Numbered from the stretch's first letter, positions 8,022-16,828 are shown. The stretch: 64,000 nt of DNA from Ureibacillus chungkukjangi (GCF_003217295.1 NZ_QJTJ01000001.1:124001-188000), one strand, 5' to 3'. Made by a program: numbers and translations. The notes: generated by a model not told the origin, from the letters alone.

Positions 8022-9374
8022 ATGAAAAAGTTACTATTTGCAACCTTTATGCTGTTAATATTAGTAGGCTGTACCGATAAATTAGAGAATGAAGAAAAAA
8101 CAGAACAACAGAAAGACCATATTGAGGAAGTGGCGCCAGTTGGTCAGGAGCACAGAGAGACAGAATCGGTTTCCACTAATACAGAACAGCAGCAAGCAAA
8201 CAAAAAACTATCTGAAACACTAACTAATTTATATCGAAAATATGGAGTAATCCATCCGAACCATAAATATGAAGAAAAACTTGGAGATCTTTACGTTGGA
8301 ATTGTCTATAGTCAATTAATCGATTTTGACAATGATGGTCAAGTGGAACTATACATTCTTATGAAAAGCAGTCAGTATATGAACGAGGATTTAGAGCATC
8401 GCAACGAAGCCGGTTATGTTGAGGAAATTTGGGGCATTACAGAACAGGAAGCTAAATTGATCGATAATAATTTCTATTCCTATTACGAGGACGCTGCCGA
8501 GATGTCATTTATAGCGTTAACTGATGGAACGACTGCAATCATGCGCTCCAATCCTCAAGATAAACAATTTTTCACATTGCAAAATCAACAATTCTCCGTT
8601 TCTGATGGTGAGTTAGTCGGTGAGGAAACACCCATCATAAATCAAGAAAATGGTCAAAAACAATTTGCCATTGATTTGAGCGAACCAATTTCATCTATAC
8701 AAATAGTCATGAATCAGTTATCCAAAGGTATGAACACTGCTTTCGATGCTGAAACAGAAGCATTAACACCTGAAATAGAAGCAGCTATTAGACAATTTAT
8801 CAACTTTGGAGATATCAACTCCTTGGATTCTACAATGTACGAGAGTATGATTGAGGCTTTAATTTTTAATCAAAAAATAGAAAGCGATCAAGACCCAATC
8901 GAGAATTATGGTGCTGGCTTTTCAGAACAATTAATCAAGGATGCTATGAAAAAATATTATTCGGTTGATTTTAAGCCCGAGGACCTTGAAGCAAGAAATC
9001 CCGATTCAACAGATTTTCATTGGTTGGAGTATGAGGATGGTGTATTTTATTTAGTAGCATCTGAATATTATATGGATATTAACCTGCCAACGACTGAAAA
9101 AATAGTGAAGCTATCTGATGCTTTGTATTTCATAAAAATCCAAAGCACTGAATTTAAAGCTCTCCAATACAGTATGGATACAGGAGATTATTTTGATTAT
9201 ACAGAGTATATCGATGTTCCGTTTAACGAATGGCCAGAGCCTACACAAAACTATTTACAAAAGAATATTCCATCCTATCAAATTTTGAAGGAATCAGCTG
9301 GTGACTATCAGCTACTATATCAAAGCTATAATAACTTGACAGTAGCTGAATTAGAAGCTTTCTTGAAGCAATAG
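8022..9374 (+). CDS. Putative lipoprotein of unknown function (450 aa)
   Basis: The N-terminus has a signal peptide with lipobox LVGC, lipidation expected at Cys17, followed by a Glu/Gln/Thr-rich linker to about residue 60. The body holds an EF-hand-like acidic loop (Asp101, Asp103, Asp105, Gly106 in IDFDNDGQVELY), as found in calcium-binding lipoproteins and FG-GAP-like repeats, and many aromatic/acidic stretches (YFDYTEYID). No enzyme motif recognised. Ribosome site AGGGGGATTTTC lies just before the ATG. The next gene, a small membrane protein, is 50 bp downstream. Likely attached to the outer face of the membrane. Function unknown. Confidence 0.8.
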   Translation: MKKLLFATFMLLILVGCTDKLENEEKTEQQKDHIEEVAPVGQEHRETESVSTNTEQQQANKKLSETLTNLYRKYGVIHPNHKYEEKLGDLYVGIVYSQLIDFDNDGQVELYILMKSSQYMNEDLEHRNEAGYVEEIWGITEQEAKLIDNNFYSYYEDAAEMSFIALTDGTTAIMRSNPQDKQFFTLQNQQFSVSDGELVGEETPIINQENGQKQFAIDLSEPISSIQIVMNQLSKGMNTAFDAETEALTPEIEAAIRQFINFGDINSLDSTMYESMIEALIFNQKIESDQDPIENYGAGFSEQLIKDAMKKYYSVDFKPEDLEARNPDSTDFHWLEYEDGVFYLVASEYYMDINLPTTEKIVKLSDALYFIKIQSTEFKALQYSMDTGDYFDYTEYIDVPFNEWPEPTQNYLQKNIPSYQILKESAGDYQLLYQSYNNLTVAELEAFLKQ

Positions 9375-9424
9375 AAGTTAGCAATAAAGGTAATGACCCT
9401 ATCTGATAGAAGGCTGGTGAGAAT

Positions 9425-9697
9425 ATGCTAGGTGATATTTTTGGTATTTTGGTTTTAATAGCTGTGATGTGTTTCGCCGTTTACCTTGTACTGTTTGTCA
9501 TTTATAAAATTATTTCAAGTATCAATTATTTCTTCAAATGGCGTAAGTGGACACCTGCAAAACGTGCCTATGAAAAACGAATACGACAAAGATACTCCGA
9601 CTCAAACGGGTCAAATGGATGGTGGACATTTGACTCTGGAGGAAGCGGAGGCTCAGACTGCGGTGGAGATGGAGGTGGCGGCGGCGGAGGTGATTAA
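9425..9697 (+). CDS. Small membrane protein with Gly-rich tail (90 aa)
   Basis: One N-terminal transmembrane helix (about residues 4-34, VLIAVMCFAVYLVLFVIY), a basic stretch (KWRKWTPAKRAYEKRIRQR) that should lie on the cytoplasmic side, and a C-terminal tail made almost entirely of Gly, Ser and Asp, ending in a run of Gly. Ribosome site GGCTGGTGAG is adequate. Such Gly-rich tails occur in several small envelope proteins of unknown role. It is 50 bp after the lipoprotein gene and is followed by a terminator, so the two may be co-transcribed. Function unknown. Confidence 0.65.
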   Translation: MLGDIFGILVLIAVMCFAVYLVLFVIYKIISSINYFFKWRKWTPAKRAYEKRIRQRYSDSNGSNGWWTFDSGGSGGSDCGGDGGGGGGGD

Positions 9698-9737
9698 GCT
9701 GCCCAGCTTCCCCCACTTTTTACCTCTACATGATAGC

Positions 9738-9777
9738 ACCTAGAATTCCTTATCTATTGGAATTTTAGGTATTTTTT
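9738..9777 (+). terminator. Rho-independent terminator
   Basis: 12-bp stem (ACCTAGAATTCC with GGAATTTTAGGT, one G-U type mismatch) followed by ATTTTTTA, 40 bp after the Gly-rich protein gene. Confidence 0.8.
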
Positions 9778-9879
9778 ATATTCAAAATACATCCCCTTGA
9801 AACTAGTTGGATAGCCCTTACTAGAAGAGTTGTAGATACATATGCTAGAGCAACAAGAATTAGAGGAGAGGTTGTACCT

Positions 9880-10152
9880 ATGAGAAATGGGAGATTTGGC
9901 TTCTGCTATCCGGGATATCGATATTGCGGTCCTGGCTGTTCAGGTCCTGGTGCCCCAACAAATCCTGTAGACGCCTGCTGCAAATTCCATGATGAGTGCT
10001 ACATGTACAATAGAGATAGAGGTAGTAGAAGAGGCTATTGCGACAATCTATTTCAGCAATGCTTAAATCAGTATACCTACATGAACAATAATCTAGGAAA
10101 GGATGCTAGGTTATTTTCAAGCGCTATTAATATGAAGAATTTTTTCTTCTAA
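9880..10152 (+). CDS. Small Cys-rich phospholipase A2-like protein (90 aa)
   Basis: Seen: a calcium-loop-like segment YCGPGCSGPG (Tyr15-Gly24), the segment PTNPVDACC, and the active-site motif CCxxHDxCY with His37-Asp38. This is the hallmark of secreted phospholipase A2 and of the related parvovirus VP1 domain. There are eight cysteines (9, 16, 20, 33, 34, 40, 54, 61), enough for four disulfides. No classical signal peptide is visible, although the N-terminus is short. Ribosome site GAGGAGAGG is strong. Predicted activity would be calcium-dependent hydrolysis of the sn-2 acyl ester of phospholipids. Short PLA2-like proteins are known in some Bacillales but their role is unclear. It sits alone between two hairpins. 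Confidence 0.75.
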   Translation: MRNGRFGFCYPGYRYCGPGCSGPGAPTNPVDACCKFHDECYMYNRDRGSRRGYCDNLFQQCLNQYTYMNNNLGKDARLFSSAINMKNFFF

Positions 10153-10160
10153 ATTATTTG

Positions 10161-10198
10161 AGGCATGAACACTCACTTACCCCTGCGTATTCATGCCT
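10161..10198 (+). terminator. Possible terminator after the PLA2-like gene
   Basis: 9-bp perfect stem AGGCATGAA/TTCATGCCT with a 20-nt loop, 8 bp after the stop. The U-tract is poor. Confidence 0.45.
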
Positions 10199-10326
10199 AA
10201 CTTACTTAAATAATCCGTTTTCTTCTCTCACTTTTCACCCTTCTTCCTTAATCAAATATTCTAAACTTCTTGAATATACAATTAATGTTATACTATTTAA
10301 AAAATAGTAAAGAAGGTTTGTAGAAA

Positions 10327-11349
10327 ATGAAATACAGTTTTAAAAATGATTATAGTGAGCTTTGCCATCCTGCACTTTTAGAAGCTCTACTAAAAGCAAG
10401 CACTGAACAAAATACTGGCTATGGCTTGGATAAGCATACAGAAAATGCAAAGTATTTAATAAAAGATAAGCTAGAAAGCGATAATTGTGATATCCACTTT
10501 GTCACTGGAGGGACTCAGGCTAATGCTTCCGTTATTTCCCATATTTTACGACCATACGAGGCGGTTTTAGCTTGTAGCTCTGGGCATATTAATGTATATG
10601 AAACTGGAGCAATCGAAGCAACAGGACATAAGGTTTACACTGCTGCAGGTATTGACGGAAAGCTAACTACAGCAGATATTGAAGCCGCATTAGCATATCA
10701 TCAGGATGAGCATATGGTGAAGATTGGAATGGTTTACATTTCACAATCAACAGAGATTGGTACAGTTTATAGCTTTGCTGAACTAAAAGCATTATATGAA
10801 TTGTGCAAAGAGAAACAACTATATTTGTACATAGATGGTGCACGCCTTTCAAGTGGTCTTGCAGCAAGTGATGTAGAATTCAATCAATTGAAGGAGCTTT
10901 GTGATGTAATGTATATCGGTGGTACAAAAATCGGTATGCTAAGCGGTGAAGCAATTGTAATCTTTAACGATCAGTTAAAATCTTATTTTAGATATCATAT
11001 AAAAAATAAAGGTGCAATGCTTGCCAAAGGCTACGTATTAGGAATCCAATTTGAAGCCGCTTTTAACGATAACCTTTACTTTGAAATGGGGCAGCATGAG
11101 AATGAATTAGCACACTTTTTGAGTAATGAGCTAAAGGAGCTAGGGATACCTCTATTAAGTGAATCACCAACAAATCAAATCTTCCCTATCTTCACAAAGG
11201 AACAAGTAGAAAAATTACAAAAGGATTATGCCTTTGAAATTTGGGAGCCAGTTGATGACAAAATCGCAATACGCTTTGTTACTTCATGGGCTACAACAAA
11301 AGAAGTTTGTGAAGAGCTTATTGAAGATATAAAAGTTGTTATCTCATAA
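10327..11349 (+). CDS. Low-specificity L-threonine aldolase family protein (PLP-dependent)
   Basis: 340-residue fold-type I PLP enzyme of the beta-eliminating lyase group, predicted to cleave L-threonine or L-allo-threonine to glycine and acetaldehyde. Seen: TGGTQANASV phosphate-binding segment (residues 60-69), Asp170 in YIDGARLSSG that pairs with the pyridine nitrogen, and the Schiff-base Lys201 in GGTKIGML. Length fits the family (330-350). It has its own ribosome site (AAGAAGGTTTGTAG, modest) and a strong terminator, so it appears monocistronic. Close relatives in Firmicutes are annotated as threonine aldolase; related serine-type aldolases cannot be excluded. Confidence 0.9.
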   Translation: MKYSFKNDYSELCHPALLEALLKASTEQNTGYGLDKHTENAKYLIKDKLESDNCDIHFVTGGTQANASVISHILRPYEAVLACSSGHINVYETGAIEATGHKVYTAAGIDGKLTTADIEAALAYHQDEHMVKIGMVYISQSTEIGTVYSFAELKALYELCKEKQLYLYIDGARLSSGLAASDVEFNQLKELCDVMYIGGTKIGMLSGEAIVIFNDQLKSYFRYHIKNKGAMLAKGYVLGIQFEAAFNDNLYFEMGQHENELAHFLSNELKELGIPLLSESPTNQIFPIFTKEQVEKLQKDYAFEIWEPVDDKIAIRFVTSWATTKEVCEELIEDIKVVIS

Positions 11350-11369
11350 ATCTAAAAATCGGTAAAATA

Positions 11370-11404
11370 AAATGCAATTTGCAGACTCGCAAATTGCATT
11401 TTTA
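11370..11404 (+). terminator. Rho-independent terminator of the threonine aldolase gene
   Basis: 13-bp perfect stem (11370-11382 with 11389-11401), 6-nt loop, T-rich end. It may also act weakly on the converging diguanylate cyclase transcript. Confidence 0.88.
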
Positions 11405-11431
11405 CTATTCATATTTCATGAAACTCTTTCG

Positions 11432-12061
11432 TTATTCATCCTCTGATGCTTGAAGCTCTTCCTTCGCTCTTACTACACGATTGCGCCCTAGATTCTTCGC
11501 TTCATAAAGCGCTGCATCGGCAAGCTCGATTAATTTTTTTGGATTCGAAGCTTGTTTAGGGAATACTGCAATTCCTGCAGAGAATGTCACCGATTTCCCA
11601 ATCGGACTAATTGTACCTTCGACATTCCGACGTAGTTCTTCCGCTATGTCATACGCTTCATCTACACCTGTCTCAGGCAATAATATGATAAATTCTTCTC
11701 CACCATATCGACAACACATGTCTTGCTCCCTCACAGCATTTCTCATTTGAAGGGCTAGAAATTTTAACACTTCATCTCCCGTTGCATGTCCATAGGTATC
11801 ATTTATCGATTTAAAACGATCGATATCCAACATAATCACAGAGTACATTTTGCCTTGAACTGTCCATGCCTGCAAAACGGCATCCATGGCCCGACGATTA
11901 GTTAAGTTTGTTAGTGAATCAATCGAATTTTCATCCTTTAATGTACTTACTTGACCATGTAAAAAAGAGAAGCTTTGTATTAAGGCATTTTTGATTTTAG
12001 AGGCTTCATAATACCAGGCATTTAAGCTGTTCAAATTCCCCATTTCACTTTCATTTAACAC
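11432..12061 (-). CDS. Diguanylate cyclase GGDEF half of a frameshift-split sensor gene
   Basis: 209-residue frame opening at GTG 12061. Seen: start of a HAMP second helix (SEMGNLNSLN), a coiled segment, then a full GGDEF domain with the GGEEF active site (residues 120-124 of this frame), the DIDRFKSIND metal segment, and an RxxD inhibitory I-site (REQD, 111-114) exactly five residues before GGEEF. The enzyme would make cyclic di-GMP from two GTP. It overlaps the upstream sensor ORF by 11 bases in another frame. Removing one A from the AAA at 12054-12056 joins the two halves into a normal Cache-HAMP-GGDEF protein, so this is most likely one broken gene, or a sequencing error or recoding site. 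Confidence 0.85.
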   Translation of the reverse strand: MLNESEMGNLNSLNAWYYEASKIKNALIQSFSFLHGQVSTLKDENSIDSLTNLTNRRAMDAVLQAWTVQGKMYSVIMLDIDRFKSINDTYGHATGDEVLKFLALQMRNAVREQDMCCRYGGEEFIILLPETGVDEAYDIAEELRRNVEGTISPIGKSVTFSAGIAVFPKQASNPKKLIELADAALYEAKNLGRNRVVRAKEELQASEDE

Positions 12062-13022
12062 TGTTCTCAGTAATAACAGCGATCTGCTGTAAAGGCTTTG
12101 TAATCTTTGCTGCTAATCCTAAGACGATGATTATGGAAATTAAAAGTAAAGGTAATTCAAAATAAAAAGTGGTTAATACTTGCTGCCCTACCGAGTCTAT
12201 TGCATTTTTTCGAGGAGTCTGAACAATTACTCCCCAATTAGTTTTCTCTAACGGGCTAAAGCCGGCAAGCATTTCCTCATTAAATTTATTTATAACTAGT
12301 TGCGCCCCACTCTCGCCCTTGTTAATTCTTTGTATCACCTTATTTTCTGAAACATCCATACCTAAACGAGATCTCTCATAATGATAAATAATCCGTCCTT
12401 TTGAATCGACCACATATACATAGGAACCATCTTGATATTGATGCTCACCTAAGACCTTTTCAAAAAAGTTCGATTCATGGATATATACACTCCCATTAAT
12501 AGCTCCCTTATATTGTCCATCACTCGAAAAAATCGGGTATGAAACTGTGATAAGTAACTTTCCAGTTGACGCTCTAAAAGGATCTGAAATTGTTATCTTT
12601 TGATTTTCCAACTGTGAAAGACCTTCTTTTGAAGTAATTCTCTTCCCTTTTAGCGCATACTTTTCAGGAGCTCCTTCTAACATTAGTCCATTAGGATCTG
12701 CTATGATTACAGAATTAAATGCATTTTGTTGTGTTTGTAAACGATTGACTTCTTCATTCAACAATTCCTCATTATCCATCTGATCGGCAATTTTAGAAGC
12801 GCTATATCCAAGTACTTGTATAGTCTCATCCAAATATAAATCCACAATTTGAGATAGCTTTTGGGCATACACCCGATTTTTATCTAAAGATTGTTCTTCT
12901 AGTAAAGTAACACTTCTTTGATAAATACTAAACAAACTACTAGCTATTGATAATAAAAAGGCTAAGGTTATTATCCCGATGATTAAATATTTCAATTTAA
13001 TTTTTTCACTTAATTTATGCAT
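12051..13022 (-). CDS. Cache-domain membrane sensor half of the split diguanylate cyclase
   Basis: 323-residue N-terminal part. Seen: a first transmembrane helix (about 12-34), an extracytoplasmic double-Cache-type ligand domain with the GSVYIHES and YVYVVDSKGRIIYH strands, a second transmembrane helix (about 288-308, LLISIIIVLG) and the first HAMP helix (ITKPLQQIAVITENSV), after which a stop codon comes at once. The domain ends in mid-HAMP, which is not a natural end, and the missing half follows in the -1/+1 frame. The receptor would sense an external small molecule and control the cyclase downstream. Start ATG 13022 follows a moderate ribosome site (AGGGGACCAAGA). Confidence 0.8.
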   Translation of the reverse strand: MHKLSEKIKLKYLIIGIITLAFLLSIASSLFSIYQRSVTLLEEQSLDKNRVYAQKLSQIVDLYLDETIQVLGYSASKIADQMDNEELLNEEVNRLQTQQNAFNSVIIADPNGLMLEGAPEKYALKGKRITSKEGLSQLENQKITISDPFRASTGKLLITVSYPIFSSDGQYKGAINGSVYIHESNFFEKVLGEHQYQDGSYVYVVDSKGRIIYHYERSRLGMDVSENKVIQRINKGESGAQLVINKFNEEMLAGFSPLEKTNWGVIVQTPRKNAIDSVGQQVLTTFYFELPLLLISIIIVLGLAAKITKPLQQIAVITENSVK

Positions 13023-13167
13023 TCTTGGTCCCCTGTATAAAAGACTTCAACCGCCTTTATTGTTCGATAGTTACGAATCTTCATTATACTCTGACGCTTC
13101 TATTATTGAAAGTGTTCCCCATTAGTTTAACCTATCTTTTGTAAGCATCAATCATTTTACTTGTAGT

Positions 13168-13205
13168 AAAAAAAGAGCCTCAAAAGGGATTAGCCTTCTG
13201 AAGCT
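13168..13205 (-). terminator. Rho-independent terminator of the NMT1-type ABC operon
   Basis: On the minus strand, a 12-bp stem (AGCTTCAGAAGG with CCTTTTGAGGCT, two G-U pairs) followed by seven U. Confidence 0.9.
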
Positions 13206-13222
13206 ACACTAACAAAAGTTAT

Positions 13223-14266
13223 TTATTTTGTAGCCATTTCGAAAATTTCATTTGTAAATGCTTCATCGACATCGGCTTTTTCTTTAATAACTCCAAACTG
13301 ATGCGCAATATCGGCTGTCTGCTGGAACATCTTCGGATCAGTTTTCCCTAGTTCCTCGGCATTAAAGCCTTCAGGCAGAACTAACTTTGCTACTTCCTCC
13401 ATCATCGTTAGCTGATGCTCTCTTGTACTGCTCCCCTCTTCCGACTCTGCCATTATGATATCGACTGCCCCTTCTGCATCTTCAATCGCGGCTTTCCATC
13501 CTTTAATAGAGGCACGAATGAATTTTGCAGCTGTTTCTTTGTTTTCTTCTAGCCATTCTTTGTTGGCAAACAGATTATCCTCAAGCATCGCAACGCCCTC
13601 ATCATTCATATCGATAATATTTAGATCGCTTGCTAGAACACCTGATTCTAGCACAACATGATATTCGTTATATGTCATAGCAGAAGCAGCATCTAAATCA
13701 CCAGATAAAAATTGATCCATTGTAAAGGCTTGCTTCACAAAGGAAAGATCACTATTTGGGTCAAGACCATATTTATCAAATAACGCTAAAGCCTCAAATT
13801 CGTTTCCACCCATCCAGTTCCCAACATTCTTACCAGCTAAATCCTTAGGTGAAGTAATTCCTGCATCCTTTTTCGAAATTAGCAATAATCCACTTTCTTG
13901 ATAAATTTGAGCAATTTGAATTAACGGCATCCCTTGTTCAATATGCGGTAGCAAGCTTGCTACCCAGTCTACCCCAATTTGAGCTGCACCATTAGCAACT
14001 TGTTGCTCTGGAACAATATCAGGACCACCTGGAGCAATTGTCACATCCAACCCTTCTTCTTTATAATAGCCCTTTTCAAGCGCTACATAATATCCTGCAA
14101 ACTGGGCTTGTGGTACCCATTTCAGCTGTAAGGTCACAGGCGCTAAATCTCCACTAGAAGATGTCGCCACCTTCTCCTCATCCGAGCTACACGCTGCTAA
14201 AACTGAGACTAAAGCTAAAACAACAATTAAAAGAATAGAATTCACATTTTGTACTTTTACTTTCAT
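13223..14266 (-). CDS. ABC transporter substrate-binding lipoprotein, NMT1/THI5-like
   Basis: 347-residue binding protein anchored by lipidation at Cys26 (lipobox LAAC). Seen: the LQLKWVPQAQFAGYYVA start and KGYYKEEGLDV, typical of the NMT1/THI5 clan that includes ThiY (pyrimidine precursors of thiamine) and RibY (riboflavin); then GGPDIVPEQQVANGAAQIG in the ligand pocket region. It is the last gene of an operon ATPase, permease, permease, binding protein. No TPP or FMN riboswitch was found upstream of the operon, so vitamin specificity is only suggested by the family. Pyrimidine, riboflavin and alkanesulfonate-like ligands are all possible. Confidence 0.85.
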   Translation of the reverse strand: MKVKVQNVNSILLIVVLALVSVLAACSSDEEKVATSSSGDLAPVTLQLKWVPQAQFAGYYVALEKGYYKEEGLDVTIAPGGPDIVPEQQVANGAAQIGVDWVASLLPHIEQGMPLIQIAQIYQESGLLLISKKDAGITSPKDLAGKNVGNWMGGNEFEALALFDKYGLDPNSDLSFVKQAFTMDQFLSGDLDAASAMTYNEYHVVLESGVLASDLNIIDMNDEGVAMLEDNLFANKEWLEENKETAAKFIRASIKGWKAAIEDAEGAVDIIMAESEEGSSTREHQLTMMEEVAKLVLPEGFNAEELGKTDPKMFQQTADIAHQFGVIKEKADVDEAFTNEIFEMATK

Positions 14267-14358
14267 AAAATTCCCCCTCCAAATTCAGACACTGGTATTC
14301 ATTTAAATTCTTAAGTGCTTATTTTCGGTTAAAGCTGCATTCAAAACGATTATCACTG

Positions 14359-15237
14359 TCACTTTCTTTCAGACGCATGCCAGCCTATAAACATTTTTTC
14401 CAAGCCTTCAACGACTAAATAGAATATCACCCCGGCAATAGAAGCAATAATAATACAGGACCAGCCTAGGGGCATTTGTGCAATTTTAATAGAGTTAGAA
14501 AGCAAATAGCCTAATCCTTTAGAGGAATAGAAGAACTCCCCAACAATCGCTCCAATCATACTTGCCGTTGTATTTATTTTTAAAGCAGTGAACACGTATG
14601 GGAGACTATTTGAGATTCTTAAATACTTAAAAACCTCTAATTTCTTTGCAGCGTAGCTATGCATTAGATCCAAGGCAAGTGGATTTACATTAGATAGTCC
14701 TTTGTGGGCATTGATAGCCATAGCAGCCATTGTCGTGATAGTTACGATTGCAATTCTTGAGCCCATACCGTTCCCAAACCATAAATTCATAATAGGAGCT
14801 AAGGCAACAATCGGTACAGCATTTAACGCCACTACTATCATCAGCCCACTTCTACCCCATTTTGGGAAGGCCGATGCAATTAATGCCAGCATAAAACCTA
14901 CAGAGGAACCTAGTAGCATTCCTAATACAGCTTCAGTAAAGGTGTAGGCTGTATATGAGAAAAGAGTGCTAAAGTTTTCTATAAACGCTGCCATTATGGC
15001 TGAAGGAATAGGTAATTGATAGGTTTTCAATTGAAAAATCCCATGAAAGATTTGGAATTCCCATAATAGAAGGAAGACTATCCCTGCTGTTATAGGAATT
15101 ATAATCTTGCTTGAATTATGTCGGTTCTTTTTCTTTTTCACTTTAGTAACTTCCAGCTTTAATGGTAGGTTGGCGTACTCTCGATTCGTTGTCGGTGCAA
15201 TCCAGGCACTTTTGTGTTCAGCTGTTTTTTCCTCCAA
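14359..15237 (-). CDS. ABC transporter permease (NMT1/taurine/thiamine-precursor type), second permease
   Basis: 292-residue permease with an unusual 35-residue charged, Lys-rich N-terminal tail (KVKKKKNRHNSSK) before the first of about six helices. Seen: the cytoplasmic EAA-type loop (LMHSYAAKKLEVFKYLRISNSLPYV pattern, spanning residues 194-219) that docks with the ATPase. It is of the SsuC/ThiX class (binding-protein-dependent inner-membrane component). It abuts the other permease: the stop of that gene ends at 15238 and this one starts at 15237. The two permeases are related and probably form a heterodimer in this importer. Confidence 0.85.
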   Translation of the reverse strand: MEEKTAEHKSAWIAPTTNREYANLPLKLEVTKVKKKKNRHNSSKIIIPITAGIVFLLLWEFQIFHGIFQLKTYQLPIPSAIMAAFIENFSTLFSYTAYTFTEAVLGMLLGSSVGFMLALIASAFPKWGRSGLMIVVALNAVPIVALAPIMNLWFGNGMGSRIAIVTITTMAAMAINAHKGLSNVNPLALDLMHSYAAKKLEVFKYLRISNSLPYVFTALKINTTASMIGAIVGEFFYSSKGLGYLLSNSIKIAQMPLGWSCIIIASIAGVIFYLVVEGLEKMFIGWHASERK

Positions 15238-16059
15238 TTACTCATCGCCTCCAGACTTACGAAATTCAGGCTGCCAGGGCGTTACCATTCTTTCTATTAA
15301 ACTTACAATTAGATAGCTTAAAATCCCAAGTGCAGCACCAAAAATAACTGTCAGCCAAAACATATAATTGTGAGAAGGGCCATAGTACAGATTTCTAAGC
15401 ATGATTACACCAAGTCCTCGTGTCGCACCCATTAGCTCTACTAAAATAGCTCCTGTTACGGCTAACGGAGCTGCTATTTTCAACCCACTGAAGAGACTCG
15501 GCAAGCTTTGGGGAAAACGAAGTCTCCAATAAACAGACCAAGGCTTTGCGGCATAAGAATACATAAGTTCAAGTGCCTGTGGATCAGCACTGCGTAAGCC
15601 TCTCAGGCAATTTAAAGCAACAGGGAAAAATGTCATATAAGCTGCTATTAACACTCTAGAAATTTGCTCATCTCGAAAAATGCCATATACAATCGGCGCC
15701 AATCCAAGAATAGGAATCATCTGTGAAGCAACCGCATAGGGAAATGCAAGCTGTTCTACCCATTTAGAAATACTCATTAATACTGCAAGAAAAACCCCAC
15801 CAAGAGCACCTAAAGCAAAACCCATTACCGCATTTGTTAAAGTAACCGAGCATTCTGAAAAAAGGGTGCCGGAATAGGTTGAAAAGGTAAGAGCTAATTC
15901 GTGCAGATAAGGAATTTTTGATTGTGCGAGCGGCACCTCTAATATGACCAAGAACCAAGAAAGGAACTGCCAAATGAGCAATAACGCTAGCACTACGACA
16001 ACAGCAGGAGTTAAACGACCAAGAGAAATTTGAGATTTCATATGGCTACACTCCTTCAA
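15238..16059 (-). CDS. ABC transporter permease (NMT1/taurine/thiamine-precursor type), first permease
   Basis: 273-residue inner-membrane permease with about six helices. The likely true start is ATG 16041 (MKSQISLG), which has GGAGTGTAGCC upstream; the 16059 start would add six residues that overlap the ATPase gene. Seen: EAA loop with LELMYSYAAKPWSVYWRLRFP (split here as LELMYSYAAK and WRLRFPQSLP). Same family as the following permease, and immediately adjacent, so the two form the transmembrane pore. Overlap with the ATPase stop codon indicates coupled translation. Confidence 0.85.
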   Translation of the reverse strand: MKECSHMKSQISLGRLTPAVVVVLALLLIWQFLSWFLVILEVPLAQSKIPYLHELALTFSTYSGTLFSECSVTLTNAVMGFALGALGGVFLAVLMSISKWVEQLAFPYAVASQMIPILGLAPIVYGIFRDEQISRVLIAAYMTFFPVALNCLRGLRSADPQALELMYSYAAKPWSVYWRLRFPQSLPSLFSGLKIAAPLAVTGAILVELMGATRGLGVIMLRNLYYGPSHNYMFWLTVIFGAALGILSYLIVSLIERMVTPWQPEFRKSGGDE

Positions 16060-16828
16060 AGCTATTTCGAATATCAGAGATTAATTGATAAAATTCTGGG
16101 CTATTTCTCATTTCTTCTCTTCTTGGTCTGGGCAGGTCAATTTCAACAATTTTTGAAAGTCGACCAGGATGTGGGGATAAAACAAACACTCGATCAGATA
16201 AAAAAATCGCCTCTGGAATACTATGGGTAACAAAAACGACTGTATTACCTACCTTACTCCATATAGATAAAAGCTCTTCGTTTAAACGTTCCCGGGAAAA
16301 CTCATCTAATGCTGAAAACGGCTCGTCCATCAATAAGATTTCTGGCTCGATTGCCAACGCTCTTGCAATAGCTACACGTTGCTGCATGCCCCCACTTAGC
16401 TGCCATGGGTATTTCTCTTTAAATTTCGATAAACCAACCAAATCCAGCAAAGTAGTCGCTCTTTTTTCCTGCACCTCCTTGCTAAGCCCCATCATTTCCA
16501 AAGGTAGTGTAATATTCTTTTTTACTTTTCGCCAATCGTACAAAACAGGGCTTTGGAATACAATGCCATACTTTCTTGCTAACCTGGCTTCTTTTGCTGT
16601 ACCACCCGAAACTGTAACACTACCACTTGTTGGCTGTATTAGGTCAGCCATAATACGAAGCAGCGTAGTTTTTCCACATCCAGATGGTCCAAGCAATGAT
16701 ACGAACTCTCCCTTTTGAATATCAACCGTAATATCCTTTAAAGCTAATACCTTTGCAGTATCAGTTTGATAAGACATGCTAACCTGGTCTATCGCAATTT
16801 CTGGTGTATCAATTTTTGTTAATGTCAT
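16046..16828 (-). CDS. ABC transporter ATP-binding protein (SsuB/ThiZ type)
   Basis: 260-residue ATPase that powers the importer. Seen: Walker A GPSGCGKTT (residues 47-55), Q-loop around VFQSP (89-93), signature LSGGMQQR (143-150), Walker B ILLMDEP (163-169), and the switch His in VTHSIPEA. Family: nitrate/sulfonate/taurine-type ATPases. First gene of the four-gene operon, with ribosome site GGGGGAGATTTT. The 237 bp upstream of it are A/T-rich; no riboswitch consensus was found there. Confidence 0.9.
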   Translation of the reverse strand: MTLTKIDTPEIAIDQVSMSYQTDTAKVLALKDITVDIQKGEFVSLLGPSGCGKTTLLRIMADLIQPTSGSVTVSGGTAKEARLARKYGIVFQSPVLYDWRKVKKNITLPLEMMGLSKEVQEKRATTLLDLVGLSKFKEKYPWQLSGGMQQRVAIARALAIEPEILLMDEPFSALDEFSRERLNEELLSIWSKVGNTVVFVTHSIPEAIFLSDRVFVLSPHPGRLSKIVEIDLPRPRREEMRNSPEFYQLISDIRNSFEGV

